Shown here in pieces: positions 1 to 6,605 of a stretch of DNA of 64,000 nucleotides. The notes under the pieces were generated by a model. The model did no database searches. It was not told the DNA's origin and saw only the letters and a program-made list of their open reading frames with translations. Source of the stretch: Hungatella sp. (GTDB lineage Bacteria > Bacillota > Clostridia > Lachnospirales > Lachnospiraceae); the NCBI GenBank assembly GCA_009712635.1, contig WASS01000015.1:124001-188000 (forward strand), written 5' to 3'. Within the stretch, counting starts at the first letter, position 1, and every line of letters begins with the position of its first letter. The position numbers and the translations under genes were made by a program.

Positions 1-534
1 ACAGTTCCTGTTATACGAAAAAAACAGGTCATAGCCTACGGCGCCATGTTCTTACTGGCTGTGGCTGCGGTATTACGGTTGATTCCTTATCAGGCTGCTG
101 CCCTGATCATTCTGGCTGCTACAGCAATCCTTGACAGGAGAACGCTTTATCAGGTTGATTATTTCCTTCTCCTTACGTTTGCCGCAATTTTTATTTTTGT
201 GGGAAACCTAGCAAGGATTGACTGGGTTTTTCAGACCGTATCAGGTTTAATCAGAAAGGATACCATGGTAACGGCTGCTTTATTGAGCCAGTTTATCAGC
301 AATGTTCCTGCAGCCGTCATGCTGTCCGGTTTTACAGATAATGCTCCCAGTCTGCTTACCGGAGTAAATGTAGGAGGGATGGGCACTCTCATTGCCTCAA
401 TGGCAAGCGTTATCTCTTATAAACTGTTTGCTGCTGCCTATCCCAAAAAAACTTTGTCTTTTTTAGGTGTTTTTACCATTCTCAATCTTGTTTTTCTCAT
501 TGCTCTGCTTTTATTTGAAGCAGTACTTATGTAA
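1..534 (+). CDS. Ion permease of the SLC13/ArsB-NhaD type, C-terminal part
   Basis: The reading frame is open from the first base of the window, so this is the last 177 codons of a longer gene whose start lies to the left. What is visible is almost entirely hydrophobic, about four to five membrane helices, with the Asn-Val-Pro-Ala turn (SNVPAAVMLSGF) and a Gly-rich stretch (GVNVGGMGTLIASMAS) typical of the second half of the ion-transporter superfamily (citrate/arsenite/NhaD-like permeases). The protein would sit in the cytoplasmic membrane and move an anion or exchange Na+/H+. The substrate cannot be read from this fragment. A hairpin follows the stop codon directly. Confidence 0.75.
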   Translation, partial: TVPVIRKKQVIAYGAMFLLAVAAVLRLIPYQAAALIILAATAILDRRTLYQVDYFLLLTFAAIFIFVGNLARIDWVFQTVSGLIRKDTMVTAALLSQFISNVPAAVMLSGFTDNAPSLLTGVNVGGMGTLIASMASVISYKLFAAAYPKKTLSFLGVFTILNLVFLIALLLFEAVLM

Positions 535-541
535 AATTAGT

Positions 542-577
542 AACAGCCAGCGGCTTATGTTAGCCATTGGCTGTTTT
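542..577. terminator. Bidirectional intrinsic terminator
   Basis: Arms AACAGCCA (542-549) and TGGCTGTT (568-575) enclose a short GC-containing loop. T residues follow on the plus strand and A residues precede it. It lies between the permease stop and the stop of the convergent small gene, and can serve both. Confidence 0.65.
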
Positions 578-581
578 ATAA

Positions 582-842
582 TCAATTTAACTGGGAAAGG
601 ATGTAGGCCGCCTTTTCCTGATCTTTTTTATATACAAAAAGTCTGTAAAAATCTTTTACGTTCCCGGTCCTTCCTAAGATTGGATTTCTTCCATTTAAGT
701 TATTCATGGATAAGCGCAAGTTGTTATTGGTGGTTTCAGTCATATAATAAATATTATTTTCCCTCAGCATATTTTTTACATGATATAGCTTTTCAAGATC
801 CTGTGTACTGTATATCTCTGTTAATTTCCTATTAAACAGCAT
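582..842 (-). CDS. Small hypothetical protein, DUF2007-like
   Basis: An 86-residue soluble protein with no signal peptide or membrane segment. The N-terminal half (YSTQDLEKLYHVKNMLRENN) resembles the start of the DUF2007 'putative signal transducing protein' fold, in which a short beta strand is followed by a helix of about 20 residues and residues describing an 'interactor' strand (IYYMTET). A second helix closes the protein (DQEKAAYILSQLN). The start is supported by a purine-rich GGAAAGG upstream. It faces the permease gene tail to tail. The family assignment is an inference from the pattern only; the function is unknown. Confidence 0.6.
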   Translation of the reverse strand: MLFNRKLTEIYSTQDLEKLYHVKNMLRENNIYYMTETTNNNLRLSMNNLNGRNPILGRTGNVKDFYRLFVYKKDQEKAAYILSQLN

Positions 843-910
843 ATTTCCGACCTTTCCTTTCCAATCAACTCAGGAACCGTGTTTTTGTTTCATTCCTGTT
901 TATTATAACA

Positions 911-947
911 AAAGCGGCTGTCTGTTACAAGCAGGCAGCCGCTTTTT
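911..947. terminator. Intrinsic terminator after the MerR gene
   Basis: Stem AAAGCGGCTG / CAGCCGCTTT with T-rich flanks on both strands. On the minus strand it lies directly after the MerR-family gene and ahead of the 86-aa gene. Confidence 0.65.
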
Positions 948-954
948 ATATTAT

Positions 955-1773
955 TTATATTTTTTTAACCGGATAGCAAACTTCTGTTACCAATTCCTCC
1001 GGATTTTGGGTCTGAGCAGGACTGACATGATAGATACAAAACATGGGACCGTTAAATTCATATTCATTGTCTCTGACCCAGTTTGCCACTTCCAGATTCA
1101 CATCGGTTATCTGATCGTAGCCTCCTTTGTATACCGCTGATGCTATTTCCACCTTAGGTACTGTTTTAAATACCACGTGCTCCGTATTTTCATAAGTGCC
1201 TTTTACAGAAACCTGAATCTCCACATCCACATCACCATCTCTAAAATCACGGTCATGAAATACAGCCAGAGAGTAAGCGGGATCGGACATCTGTAAGTTT
1301 CTGTTATGGGTCTCTTCTCCAAGCCTCTTCCACAGCAGTCCTTCCTGATTATAAGCTGGAATAATATCTCTTACACTGGCCACATACCTTTGGGGCATGG
1401 TTTTTAATGCGACACTATAATTTATTGCCATATCATCCTTTCTCAGCCTTTGAATGGCTGCATCAAGGAGCTTAAGCCGTTGTCCGCTTTCTTTCATTTC
1501 TTCCTGGACTTCTACTTTCCGGACCTCTAAATACTTTGCCAGCTCTTTTGGATCATCATAGTTATTCAATATCTCTCCAATTACGGCAAGGCTGAATCCC
1601 ATATCTTTTAAGGAATTTATCCTGAACGCTTTTAAGAGCTGGTCCTCGCTGTAATTGCGGTATCCGGTAAAATGGTCGGTGCTCCTTGGCGTCATCAGTC
1701 CGATCTCATCGTAATGACGAAGCATTCGGATACTGATTCTTGACAGTTTAGAAAAATCTCCTATTTTCAGCAT
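955..1773 (-). CDS. MerR-family transcriptional activator with GyrI-like effector domain
   Basis: A 272-aa regulator. Residues 1-70 form the MerR winged helix-turn-helix (LKIGDFSKLSRISIRMLRHYDEIGL is the family hallmark). Residues about 75-120 form the dimerising coiled coil. Residues about 125-272 match the GyrI-like/BmrR-type small-molecule-binding domain seen in multidrug-sensing members. No Cys-rich metal loop is visible, so an organic ligand is more likely than a metal. Its own promoter has the elongated 19-bp spacer used by MerR activators, so autoregulation is likely. The divergently transcribed YbjQ-family gene starts 145 bp away and could be a target; this is an inference. Confidence 0.85.
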   Translation of the reverse strand: MLKIGDFSKLSRISIRMLRHYDEIGLMTPRSTDHFTGYRNYSEDQLLKAFRINSLKDMGFSLAVIGEILNNYDDPKELAKYLEVRKVEVQEEMKESGQRLKLLDAAIQRLRKDDMAINYSVALKTMPQRYVASVRDIIPAYNQEGLLWKRLGEETHNRNLQMSDPAYSLAVFHDRDFRDGDVDVEIQVSVKGTYENTEHVVFKTVPKVEIASAVYKGGYDQITDVNLEVANWVRDNEYEFNGPMFCIYHVSPAQTQNPEELVTEVCYPVKKI

Positions 1774-1812
1774 GCTTTTTTCCTCACATATATGTTTTTT
1801 GAGCTCACATTT

Positions 1813-1843
1813 AGTATAGAGTATACCATAATGTGAGAGTCAA
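1813..1843 (-). promoter_or_regulatory. MerR-type promoter with 19-bp spacer
   Basis: On the minus strand TTGACT (1838-1843) and TATACT (1813-1818) are separated by exactly 19 bp. Normal promoters have 17. The arms CTCACATT and AATGTGAG flank this core as an 8-bp inverted repeat. The geometry is that of promoters untwisted by MerR-family activators. Confidence 0.65.
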
Positions 1844-1918
1844 GCAACAAATCAAGAATACATATTTTTCAAACTTTATGTTAAAACTGTTTTCTATAGA
1901 GAAAGGAGCGTGATTAAA

Positions 1919-2230
1919 ATGCTTTTAGTTACTACGGATTATATTCCAGGAAAAGAACTGACACTTTTAGGTATGGTAAAAGGCAGCACAATACAGTCAA
2001 AAAATTTGGGGAAAGATATTTCTCAGGGGCTTAAGACCTTAGTTGGCGGAGAATTAAAGGCGTATACGGAAATGATGGATGAGGCAAGAGAGCTTGCTAC
2101 CAAACGTATGGTACAGGAAGGTGAGGCTATGAATGCAGAAGCCATTGTCAATATTCGTTATGCCTCCTCGTCCGTTATGCAGGGGGCAGCTGAAATTCTT
2201 GCTTATGGAACTGCCGCTGTATTTAAATAA
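1919..2230 (+). CDS. YbjQ/UPF0145-family protein
   Basis: A 103-aa protein matching the YbjQ family (heavy-metal-binding-domain annotation, pentameric beta-rich fold). Family features visible are the opening strand (VTTDYIPGKELTLLGMVKGST), the central helix ending in YTEMMDEARELATKRMVQEGEAMNAEAIV, and the closing ASSVMQGAAEILAYGTAAVF. A GTG lies three codons upstream at 1910, but the GGAG of the ribosome binding site (1905-1908) is too near it. The ATG at 1919 has about 10 nt spacing and is preferred. The cellular role of the family is not settled. Confidence 0.85.
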   Translation: MLLVTTDYIPGKELTLLGMVKGSTIQSKNLGKDISQGLKTLVGGELKAYTEMMDEARELATKRMVQEGEAMNAEAIVNIRYASSSVMQGAAEILAYGTAAVFK

Positions 2231-2265
2231 CTGATACAGAAAGAGTCGTTATTGGGGGGAGCAAC

Positions 2266-2475
2266 ATGAGAAAATTTGCAAAAAACCTTTTGTTTATTTT
2301 AGGGATATTGTTTCTGCTTCTTTTTTTCATTTTAATGTTCTACGAATACTGCCAGCTAAAAAACAGACTGCTTCTTGTTCCAGATATAATCTTTGCCAGT
2401 TTTTTCTTTTCCGGTATTTTATTTTTAATTCCCGGAATTTCCTGCATGGCCGCTTCGTATATGCTAAAAACGTAA
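2266..2475 (+). CDS. Small two-helix membrane protein
   Basis: A 69-aa hydrophobic protein with two predicted membrane helices (about residues 7-27 and 38-62) joined by a short polar loop (EYCQLKNRLL). A GGGGGGAG ribosome binding site lies upstream, and it follows the YbjQ-family gene by 35 bp, probably in the same transcript. No family was recognised. Its stop codon lies only 8 bp from the 3' end of the group II intron, which points the other way. Confidence 0.6.
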   Translation: MRKFAKNLLFILGILFLLLFFILMFYEYCQLKNRLLLVPDIIFASFFFSGILFLIPGISCMAASYMLKT

Positions 2476-2483
2476 TAGTTCAA

Positions 2484-2561
2484 TCGGGTAGGAGGTAGAT
2501 AATTATTTTATCTACCGACCTCCCACACCACCTAGCATACCGTTCGGTACTAGGCGGTTCT
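2484..2561 (-). ncRNA. Group II intron domains V and VI
   Basis: Read on the minus strand, the region after the reverse-transcriptase stop folds into a long stem (CCGCCTAG pairing with CTAGGTGG, two-base bulge, then TACC/GGTA around a small loop), the layout of domain V. A second hairpin with arms GGTAGATAA / TTATCTACC follows as domain VI, then the intron 3' end. This catalytic part appears intact although the upstream intron is collapsed. Confidence 0.7.
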
Positions 2562-3422
2562 TTAGTTTTCATAAACTATTGAATAATAGTCAAGCATGGA
2601 GGTGTATCCCAGCTTGGCTATTATTTTATTTGTAAAGATTTGGTTTAACACCTTGGCCATTCTCCAATAACCTTTTCTGCTGCATGCAAGTTCCTTGGCT
2701 CTCCAATGTTCACAACCTAATGCTTTGAGCATTTTGTACCTCGTCTTGATTTTCTTCCACTGTTTCCAGTAGACTGCCCTTATTCTTCGTCTTGCCCACT
2801 CATCTGTTGCTTTTAGAAGTGCTTTTATGTCTGCAAGCTTATAGTAATTCACCCAACCTCTCACAAACTGTTGATACTTTTCTTCTCTTTTCGCATTGCT
2901 CATTCCATTATTTCTGTCTGTCAGTTCTCTGATTTTATTTTTCATCTTTGTCACTGACTTCGGGTGTACTCTAAATCTCCATTTTCCCTTGTGTCTGTAA
3001 AAGCTGTATCCAAGGTATTTTACCTTTCTGATATGAGCCACTTCTGTTTTCTTCCGATTCACTTTAAGAAATAATTTTCCCTCGATATATGGGAGTATGT
3101 TTTCTAAGGTTCTTTCCGCACTCTTTCTGCTTTTACAGAAAATCATACAGTCATCCGCATAGCGGACGAATCTGTGTCCTCTGCGTTCCAGTTCCCTGTC
3201 CAACTCATTCAGCATGACATTGCTAAGCAACGGACTAAGTGGTCCACCTTGAGGCATTCCGATTTCTGTACGTTCAAATATCCCCTTTGCCATGACTCCC
3301 GCATTGAAATATTTATGTATTAACGAAATTAGTCTGCCATCTTTGATGGTTCTTGACAATACCTCTATCAGCTTACTCTGACTCACCGTGTCAAAGAACT
3401 TTTCCAAATCCATATCTACCAC
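2562..3422 (-). pseudogene. ltrA-like: Group II intron reverse transcriptase/maturase, N-terminally truncated
   Basis: The 286 residues present cover reverse-transcriptase blocks 3-7 and the maturase X domain. VVDMDLEKFFD is the block with the first catalytic aspartate, GMPQGGPLSP (about 55-64) is block 4, and YADD (88-91) is the second catalytic pair. The maturase region GWVNYYKLADIKALLKATDEW and a class C-like C-terminal tail follow. Blocks RT0-RT2 are missing, about 110-130 residues compared with full-length proteins of about 420 aa. The frame continues open upstream of the GTG at 3422 as far as the deletion junction, so no genuine start exists. It should be inactive for retrohoming. Confidence 0.85.
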
Positions 3423-3512
3423 GTATACATAGCCGGTCTTGGCTGTGTCCTTCCCACTACTAGGGCAGACTGGGGACTTTCACCCATTAGAAACGTGCGC
3501 CGCAAGGCGCAC

Positions 3513-3547
3513 AATAAAAAACATCGTTTTTTTAAAGCGATGTTTTT
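3513..3547 (-). terminator. Intrinsic terminator of the XRE gene, target of the intron
   Basis: On the minus strand AACATCGCTTTAAAAAAACG forms the left part of a stem with ACATCG/CGATGT arms, followed by TTTTTTATT. The intron begins on the next base. It sits directly after the XRE gene stop. Confidence 0.65.
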
Positions 3548-4132
3548 TTATAAAAGCTGGTAAAGCAGACCATGCTTTGTGCTGTACCAGATCAGCATTC
3601 CATGTCCCCTTCTTGGTATACGAGCATTAAAATCCCATTCCGGATACTGCTTGATTACTGAGATGCGGTCTCCTGATGCAAATGCCAGAAAGGAAATGTA
3701 ATACTCTTTATTCATAGGATGGGCACTGGTGATAAACCAGTCATCTTCAATTGCAGATACGGACAGCTTTTCTCCTTCTTCTGCTTTTTTCGGTTCCAGT
3801 GCAGTAAGCTTTCTTTTGCAGCAGGAAATCTCCGGATCTCCAGTGGAAAAGCTGATGCTTTTGCAGGTGGGACATACATAGTATTTTATCTGCTTCATAT
3901 TTCCTCCTGTTATGTCATTGGGTGTTAAATCACCATTCAGCAAATTTTGTATATCAACTCCAAAAAGTCTGGATAGTTCTGAAATGAGTGAGATATCTGG
4001 AAGACCTTTGCCTCTCTCCCATTTGGAAACAGTTTTATCACTGATATGCATCTTATCTGCAAGCTGCTTCTGTGTCATACCATGCTCACTGCGAAGCATT
4101 CTGATTAAGGTTCCTACCGTACTGTCCGGCAT
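3548..4132 (-). CDS. XRE-family regulator with Cys-rich C-terminal domain
   Basis: A 194-aa protein. Residues 5-65 are a Cro/CI-type helix-turn-helix (MTQKQLADKMHISDKTVSKWERG). After a short linker, CPTC (87-90) and a CC pair (104-105) look like a zinc-ribbon-type metal site. The rest (about 115-194) is a beta-rich domain containing TSAHPMNKEYYISFLAF and GHGMLIWYSTKHGLLYQLL. This combination is common in Clostridia as a stand-alone regulator, but its targets are unknown. The start has a strong GGAGG. The neighbouring ester-cyclase gene is divergent. Confidence 0.8.
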   Translation of the reverse strand: MPDSTVGTLIRMLRSEHGMTQKQLADKMHISDKTVSKWERGKGLPDISLISELSRLFGVDIQNLLNGDLTPNDITGGNMKQIKYYVCPTCKSISFSTGDPEISCCKRKLTALEPKKAEEGEKLSVSAIEDDWFITSAHPMNKEYYISFLAFASGDRISVIKQYPEWDFNARIPRRGHGMLIWYSTKHGLLYQLL

Positions 4133-4224
4133 TGTGTCCCTCCTTTCCCTTTATAATAGCTCAGTCCTTAGTATGTGCTTATTTTTATTATTGTAACTGA
4201 CTAAATAAATTTTTTCAATCTACG

Positions 4225-4256
4225 ATTCGTAGAGTAAACAGGCAGCCCGGATTTAA
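4225..4256. repeat. Direct repeat, left copy (32 bp)
   Basis: The 32-bp sequence beginning ATTCGTAGAGTAAA and ending GATTTAA is repeated at 4779-4810 with two mismatches in the same orientation. In the right copy it forms half of the LysM-gene terminator; here only that half is present, without its partner arm. Confidence 0.8.
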
Positions 4257-4272
4257 TTCACTATCACGCTTG

Positions 4273-4301
4273 TTGCTTTTTATTATAATGTGCAGTATAC
4301 T
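4273..4301 (+). promoter_or_regulatory. Sigma-A-type promoter of the ester-cyclase gene
   Basis: TTGCTT (4273-4278), 17-bp spacer, TATACT (4296-4301). An alternative -10 (TATAAT) overlaps the spacer. It lies inside the direct-repeat interval. Confidence 0.5.
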
Positions 4302-4333
4302 GAACAAATTCATCTTTAAACGGAGGTTATTAA

Positions 4334-4759
4334 ATGACACCAGAACAAATCGTAAGAAAATTCTTTGAAGAAGTTCGTTCAGGAAATAATCCTGACTACG
4401 CGGAAAAATTAATGGCAGAACAAGTATTGGCACATCAGATTATTTCTGAAAAAGAACAGACAGTTTTAAGATCACCAAAAGATTATGCGGACCATGTAAG
4501 AGAAATGATCACAGCCTATGATAAATTTTCATTGAAAATTCAGGAATTTTTAGTACAGGATAATAAAGTATATGTTCGTTGGAAACAGGTGGGAAAGCAT
4601 ATCGGAGAAGTAAACGGCTATGCACCTACAGATCTACCGATTATTGAGATAGCCAGCGCCGTATATCGAATAGATAATGAAAAAATTTCAGAATATTGGA
4701 TTCAGATTGACAGAGCAGGAATTGAAAAACAGTTGGAATCTAATAAAAATAAAAAGTAG
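4334..4759 (+). CDS. Ester cyclase / SnoaL-like (NTF2-fold) protein
   Basis: A 141-aa soluble protein of the SnoaL-like polyketide cyclase/ester cyclase family. The N-terminal helix MTPEQIVRKFFEEVRSGNN, the central HQIIS, the helix with DHVREMITAYDKFSLKI, and the C-terminal strand pattern VRWKQVGKH...IEIASAVYRIDNEKISEYWIQID fit the alpha+beta cone fold. Members range from real cyclases to proteins of unknown role, so no substrate is assigned. GGAGG precedes the ATG by a normal distance. The gene and its promoter are bracketed by 32-bp direct repeats and look more AT-rich than the neighbours, which suggests it was inserted as a unit. Confidence 0.8.
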   Translation: MTPEQIVRKFFEEVRSGNNPDYAEKLMAEQVLAHQIISEKEQTVLRSPKDYADHVREMITAYDKFSLKIQEFLVQDNKVYVRWKQVGKHIGEVNGYAPTDLPIIEIASAVYRIDNEKISEYWIQIDRAGIEKQLESNKNKK

Positions 4760-4778
4760 TTTACTTGTAAGGTCTTGT

Positions 4779-4810
4779 ATTCGTAGAGTAAAAAGGCAGC
4801 CCAGATTTAA
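4779..4810. repeat. Direct repeat, right copy (32 bp)
   Basis: Matches 4225-4256 at 30 of 32 positions. It overlaps the left arm of the terminator shared by the ester-cyclase and LysM genes. Confidence 0.8.
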
Positions 4811-4829
4811 CACACCGGACTGCCTTTCC
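4792..4829. terminator. Bidirectional intrinsic terminator
   Basis: AAAGGCAGCCC and GGACTGCCTTT pair around a loop with TTAA. T runs lie on both sides. It ends both the plus-strand ester-cyclase gene and the minus-strand LysM gene. Confidence 0.7.
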
Positions 4830-4833
4830 TTTT

Positions 4834-5949
4834 TTATCTGAAATACTGAGGAAACTGATTTACAATCCCCTTGGTCATCATATCGGCCATTTCCAGTGCA
4901 CCACGCTCTATATCTGCAAAAATGTTGATACTGTCTTCAAAATTCTGGGACATTGTGGCGTCAATCTCTTCCTTGGTCAGATTCATGTATTCGCTAAACA
5001 TTCTCTGTAAATCTGCAGCCGCCCAGTTTGGATTAATGGAGGTCAGGAAAGAAATCATCTGAACAGCATTGTTGTTTATCTGATTCTCCGCATCTGCCGC
5101 TGCCTGAGCGTTGCCATCCCTTCTTGCCATTACATAATTAGTGACCATGGTGAGATGATTGGTCAGGAGATCTGCAAATTTTTTGGCATTTTCATCCCCA
5201 TAAAATGTTTTGAGGGCCATTTGGAAATCTTGAGGGTTTTCCATCAGACGATTCATTACATACTCCGCATCTGATAGATTCCACAGTTCACTCTGATTTG
5301 CCATTCTGAGCCAATATACCTGTTGAAGCCACAAAAACCTTAAGTAATTGCCTAAATTCTGCTCAGCTTTGCTGACCCACATGTACGTAGGAAGCTGGGG
5401 TTCGGGACTGGGCTGGGGATTGGGCTGGGGATTGGGCTGCGGACGGTTTCTAGGAATGCAGATAACCTGCCCTACAAACAGATTGGTGGGATTTACTCCC
5501 GGATTTGCAGCCATAATTGCTTCTACTGTGGTATTGTAACGCTGGGACAAAAGCCAGAGTGTATCACCTGCTTCAATGGTATAGGAACGGGTCCCCTGGG
5601 GACAAATCGGATACTCAGTTTCAGTCCTTTGCTGTATGGTATTGTCCATGGACTGCGCCCATGGCGGAAGATTCCGGAACTTATATCCTGCTGGAATCCA
5701 GATTACCTGGCCAATCATTAAATTACCTGGTTTGATACCTGGATTTAATGCCATAATTGCTTCAACATTCGTACAATATTTCTTTGCGAGAAGCCAAAGG
5801 GTATCCCCTTTCTTGATGGTATAGGCACGTAAACCTACCGGGCAGCGGGTTGGGTTTCCAGAAACGGCCTCACTTCTTAATGGGTTTGTTGACATTTGAG
5901 AGGTGTTGCCAGGTGCGGTCTGGGGCTGAGAAGGCTGAGTCGGCTGCAT
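4834..5949 (-). CDS. LysM protein, downstream part: LysM2, LysM3 and a conserved C-terminal domain
   Basis: This 371-codon reading frame starts formally at an internal ATG in a Pro/Gln/Thr linker. It carries two LysM peptidoglycan-binding modules (YTIKKGDTLWLLAKKY and YTIEAGDTLWLLSQRY, each followed by EAIMA-NPG and a VGQVI-type end). A PNPQPNPQP linker joins these to a helical domain of about 180 residues with LRFLWLQQVYWLRM, ENPQDFQMALKTFYGDENAKKFADLL and an end MADMMTKGIVNQFPQYF. That domain recurs in Clostridia and Bacilli next to LysM modules; some database entries misname it acetylglutamate kinase (recalled, not searched). The frame upstream of the ATG stays in the QPT-repeat register, so this is the second part of one broken gene. 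Confidence 0.75.
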   Translation of the reverse strand: MQPTQPSQPQTAPGNTSQMSTNPLRSEAVSGNPTRCPVGLRAYTIKKGDTLWLLAKKYCTNVEAIMALNPGIKPGNLMIGQVIWIPAGYKFRNLPPWAQSMDNTIQQRTETEYPICPQGTRSYTIEAGDTLWLLSQRYNTTVEAIMAANPGVNPTNLFVGQVICIPRNRPQPNPQPNPQPSPEPQLPTYMWVSKAEQNLGNYLRFLWLQQVYWLRMANQSELWNLSDAEYVMNRLMENPQDFQMALKTFYGDENAKKFADLLTNHLTMVTNYVMARRDGNAQAAADAENQINNNAVQMISFLTSINPNWAAADLQRMFSEYMNLTKEEIDATMSQNFEDSINIFADIERGALEMADMMTKGIVNQFPQYFR

Positions 5950-6322
5950 GCGCGGCTGTGTTGGCTGTGTTGGCTGAGTCGGTTGGGCTGGCTGTGCCGG
6001 CGGGGTTGACTGGGTTGGCTGGGTCGACTGGGTTGGCTGAGTTGGCTGGGGGCTGCCGCTGGGGCTGGGTGGGCGGCGGTGGCGGGGGCGGCTGAGCGGG
6101 TTGGGCTGGCTGGGTCGGCTGAGCGGGTTGGGTTGGCTGGGAGGTTCTGTTTCCTGATGGAATACAGATCATCTGACCAACCTGAAGATTGCCAGGATTA
6201 ATACCAGGATTTGCTGCCATAATCGCTTCAACGGTAGTGTAGTGACGTCTGGATATCAGCCAAAGTGTATCGCCGGATTGAATAGTATAGGAAAACAATC
6301 CTTCGGGGCAGGAAGTCATCAT
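5870..6322 (-). CDS. LysM protein, upstream part: LysM1 and Pro-rich linker, frameshifted
   Basis: The real start of the LysM gene is probably the ATG at 6322, seven bases after AAAGG; a TTG at 6337 is in frame but badly placed. The fragment encodes Cys-Pro-Glu-Gly, one LysM module (YTIQSGDTLWLISRRHYTTV then EAIMAANPGINPGNLQVGQ) and a linker of TQPAQP repeats with seven prolines in a row. After the linker the frame continues as SANPVDPANPVNPAGTAS and random-looking residues to 5870. That is the signature of having lost the correct frame at 6048-6052. With the shift repaired the protein is about 500 aa with three LysM modules. Confidence 0.7.
   Translation of the reverse strand: MMTSCPEGLFSYTIQSGDTLWLISRRHYTTVEAIMAANPGINPGNLQVGQMICIPSGNRTSQPTQPAQPTQPAQPAQPPPPPPPTQPQRQPPANSANPVDPANPVNPAGTASPTDSANTANTAAHAADSAFSAPDRTWQHLSNVNKPIKK
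6048..6052 (-). other. Frameshift site in a G5/C5 tract of the LysM gene
   Basis: The minus strand reads CAG-CCCCC-AGCC-AACTCAGCC. With four C residues the downstream repeat reads QPQPTQPTQ without a break. With five it leaves the frame. One extra base here therefore explains the split gene. It may be a true mutation, slippage, or a sequencing error. Confidence 0.7.
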
Positions 6323-6605
6323 AATACTGCCTTTCAATTAAACAATTTGTCTTATTTTATGATGAAAAAACCGGAAAAGTACCTGTCAGCCTAATAAAAA
6401 TATAATTTTTTAAAATTTATCATCATATTTACCCCTTTGCTATCCCCACAATTTTCACACACTCTTTCAATTGGCAATATAATATTGTACATGCACATTG
6501 TTTCAATTCCTTTTCATTGCAATTGCAACAAACATCTGATATTATTTTATTACAAATATTTACCAAATATGACAATATTTTCAACAAGGTAAAGGGGGTC
6601 CCATT

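Larger units (their letters stand above)
2483..3512 (-). mobile_element. Internally deleted group II intron (class C-like)
   Basis: On the minus strand the element begins GTGCGCC, the GUGYG 5' consensus of group II introns. A small hairpin (GTGCGCC-TTGC-GGCGCAC reading from 3512) and GGGTGAAAGTCCC typical of domain I follow. It ends with domain V and VI hairpins and the terminal CCCGAT near 2483. Only about 1.03 kb remains: after roughly 75 nt of domain I the sequence jumps, near 3440, into the middle of the reverse transcriptase. Most of domains I-IV and the N-terminal part of the protein are gone. The 5' junction follows directly after the hairpin-T-tract terminator of the XRE gene, the target habit of bacterial class C introns. 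Confidence 0.8.

Noticed and set aside
467-835. Plus-strand 122-codon frame across the permease end and the small DUF2007-like gene
   Set aside because: It crosses a terminator and overlaps two better frames. Its composition (many Cys, Phe, Tyr) is not typical.
4225-4810. Insertion sequence around the ester-cyclase gene
   Set aside because: No transposase or terminal inverted repeats are present; only direct repeats were found, so it is reported as a cassette-like duplication.
5850-6095. Plus-strand Gly/Ala-rich frame opposite the LysM linker
   Set aside because: Reverse reading of Pro/Gln repeats gives Gly/Leu/Ala runs; no start signal.
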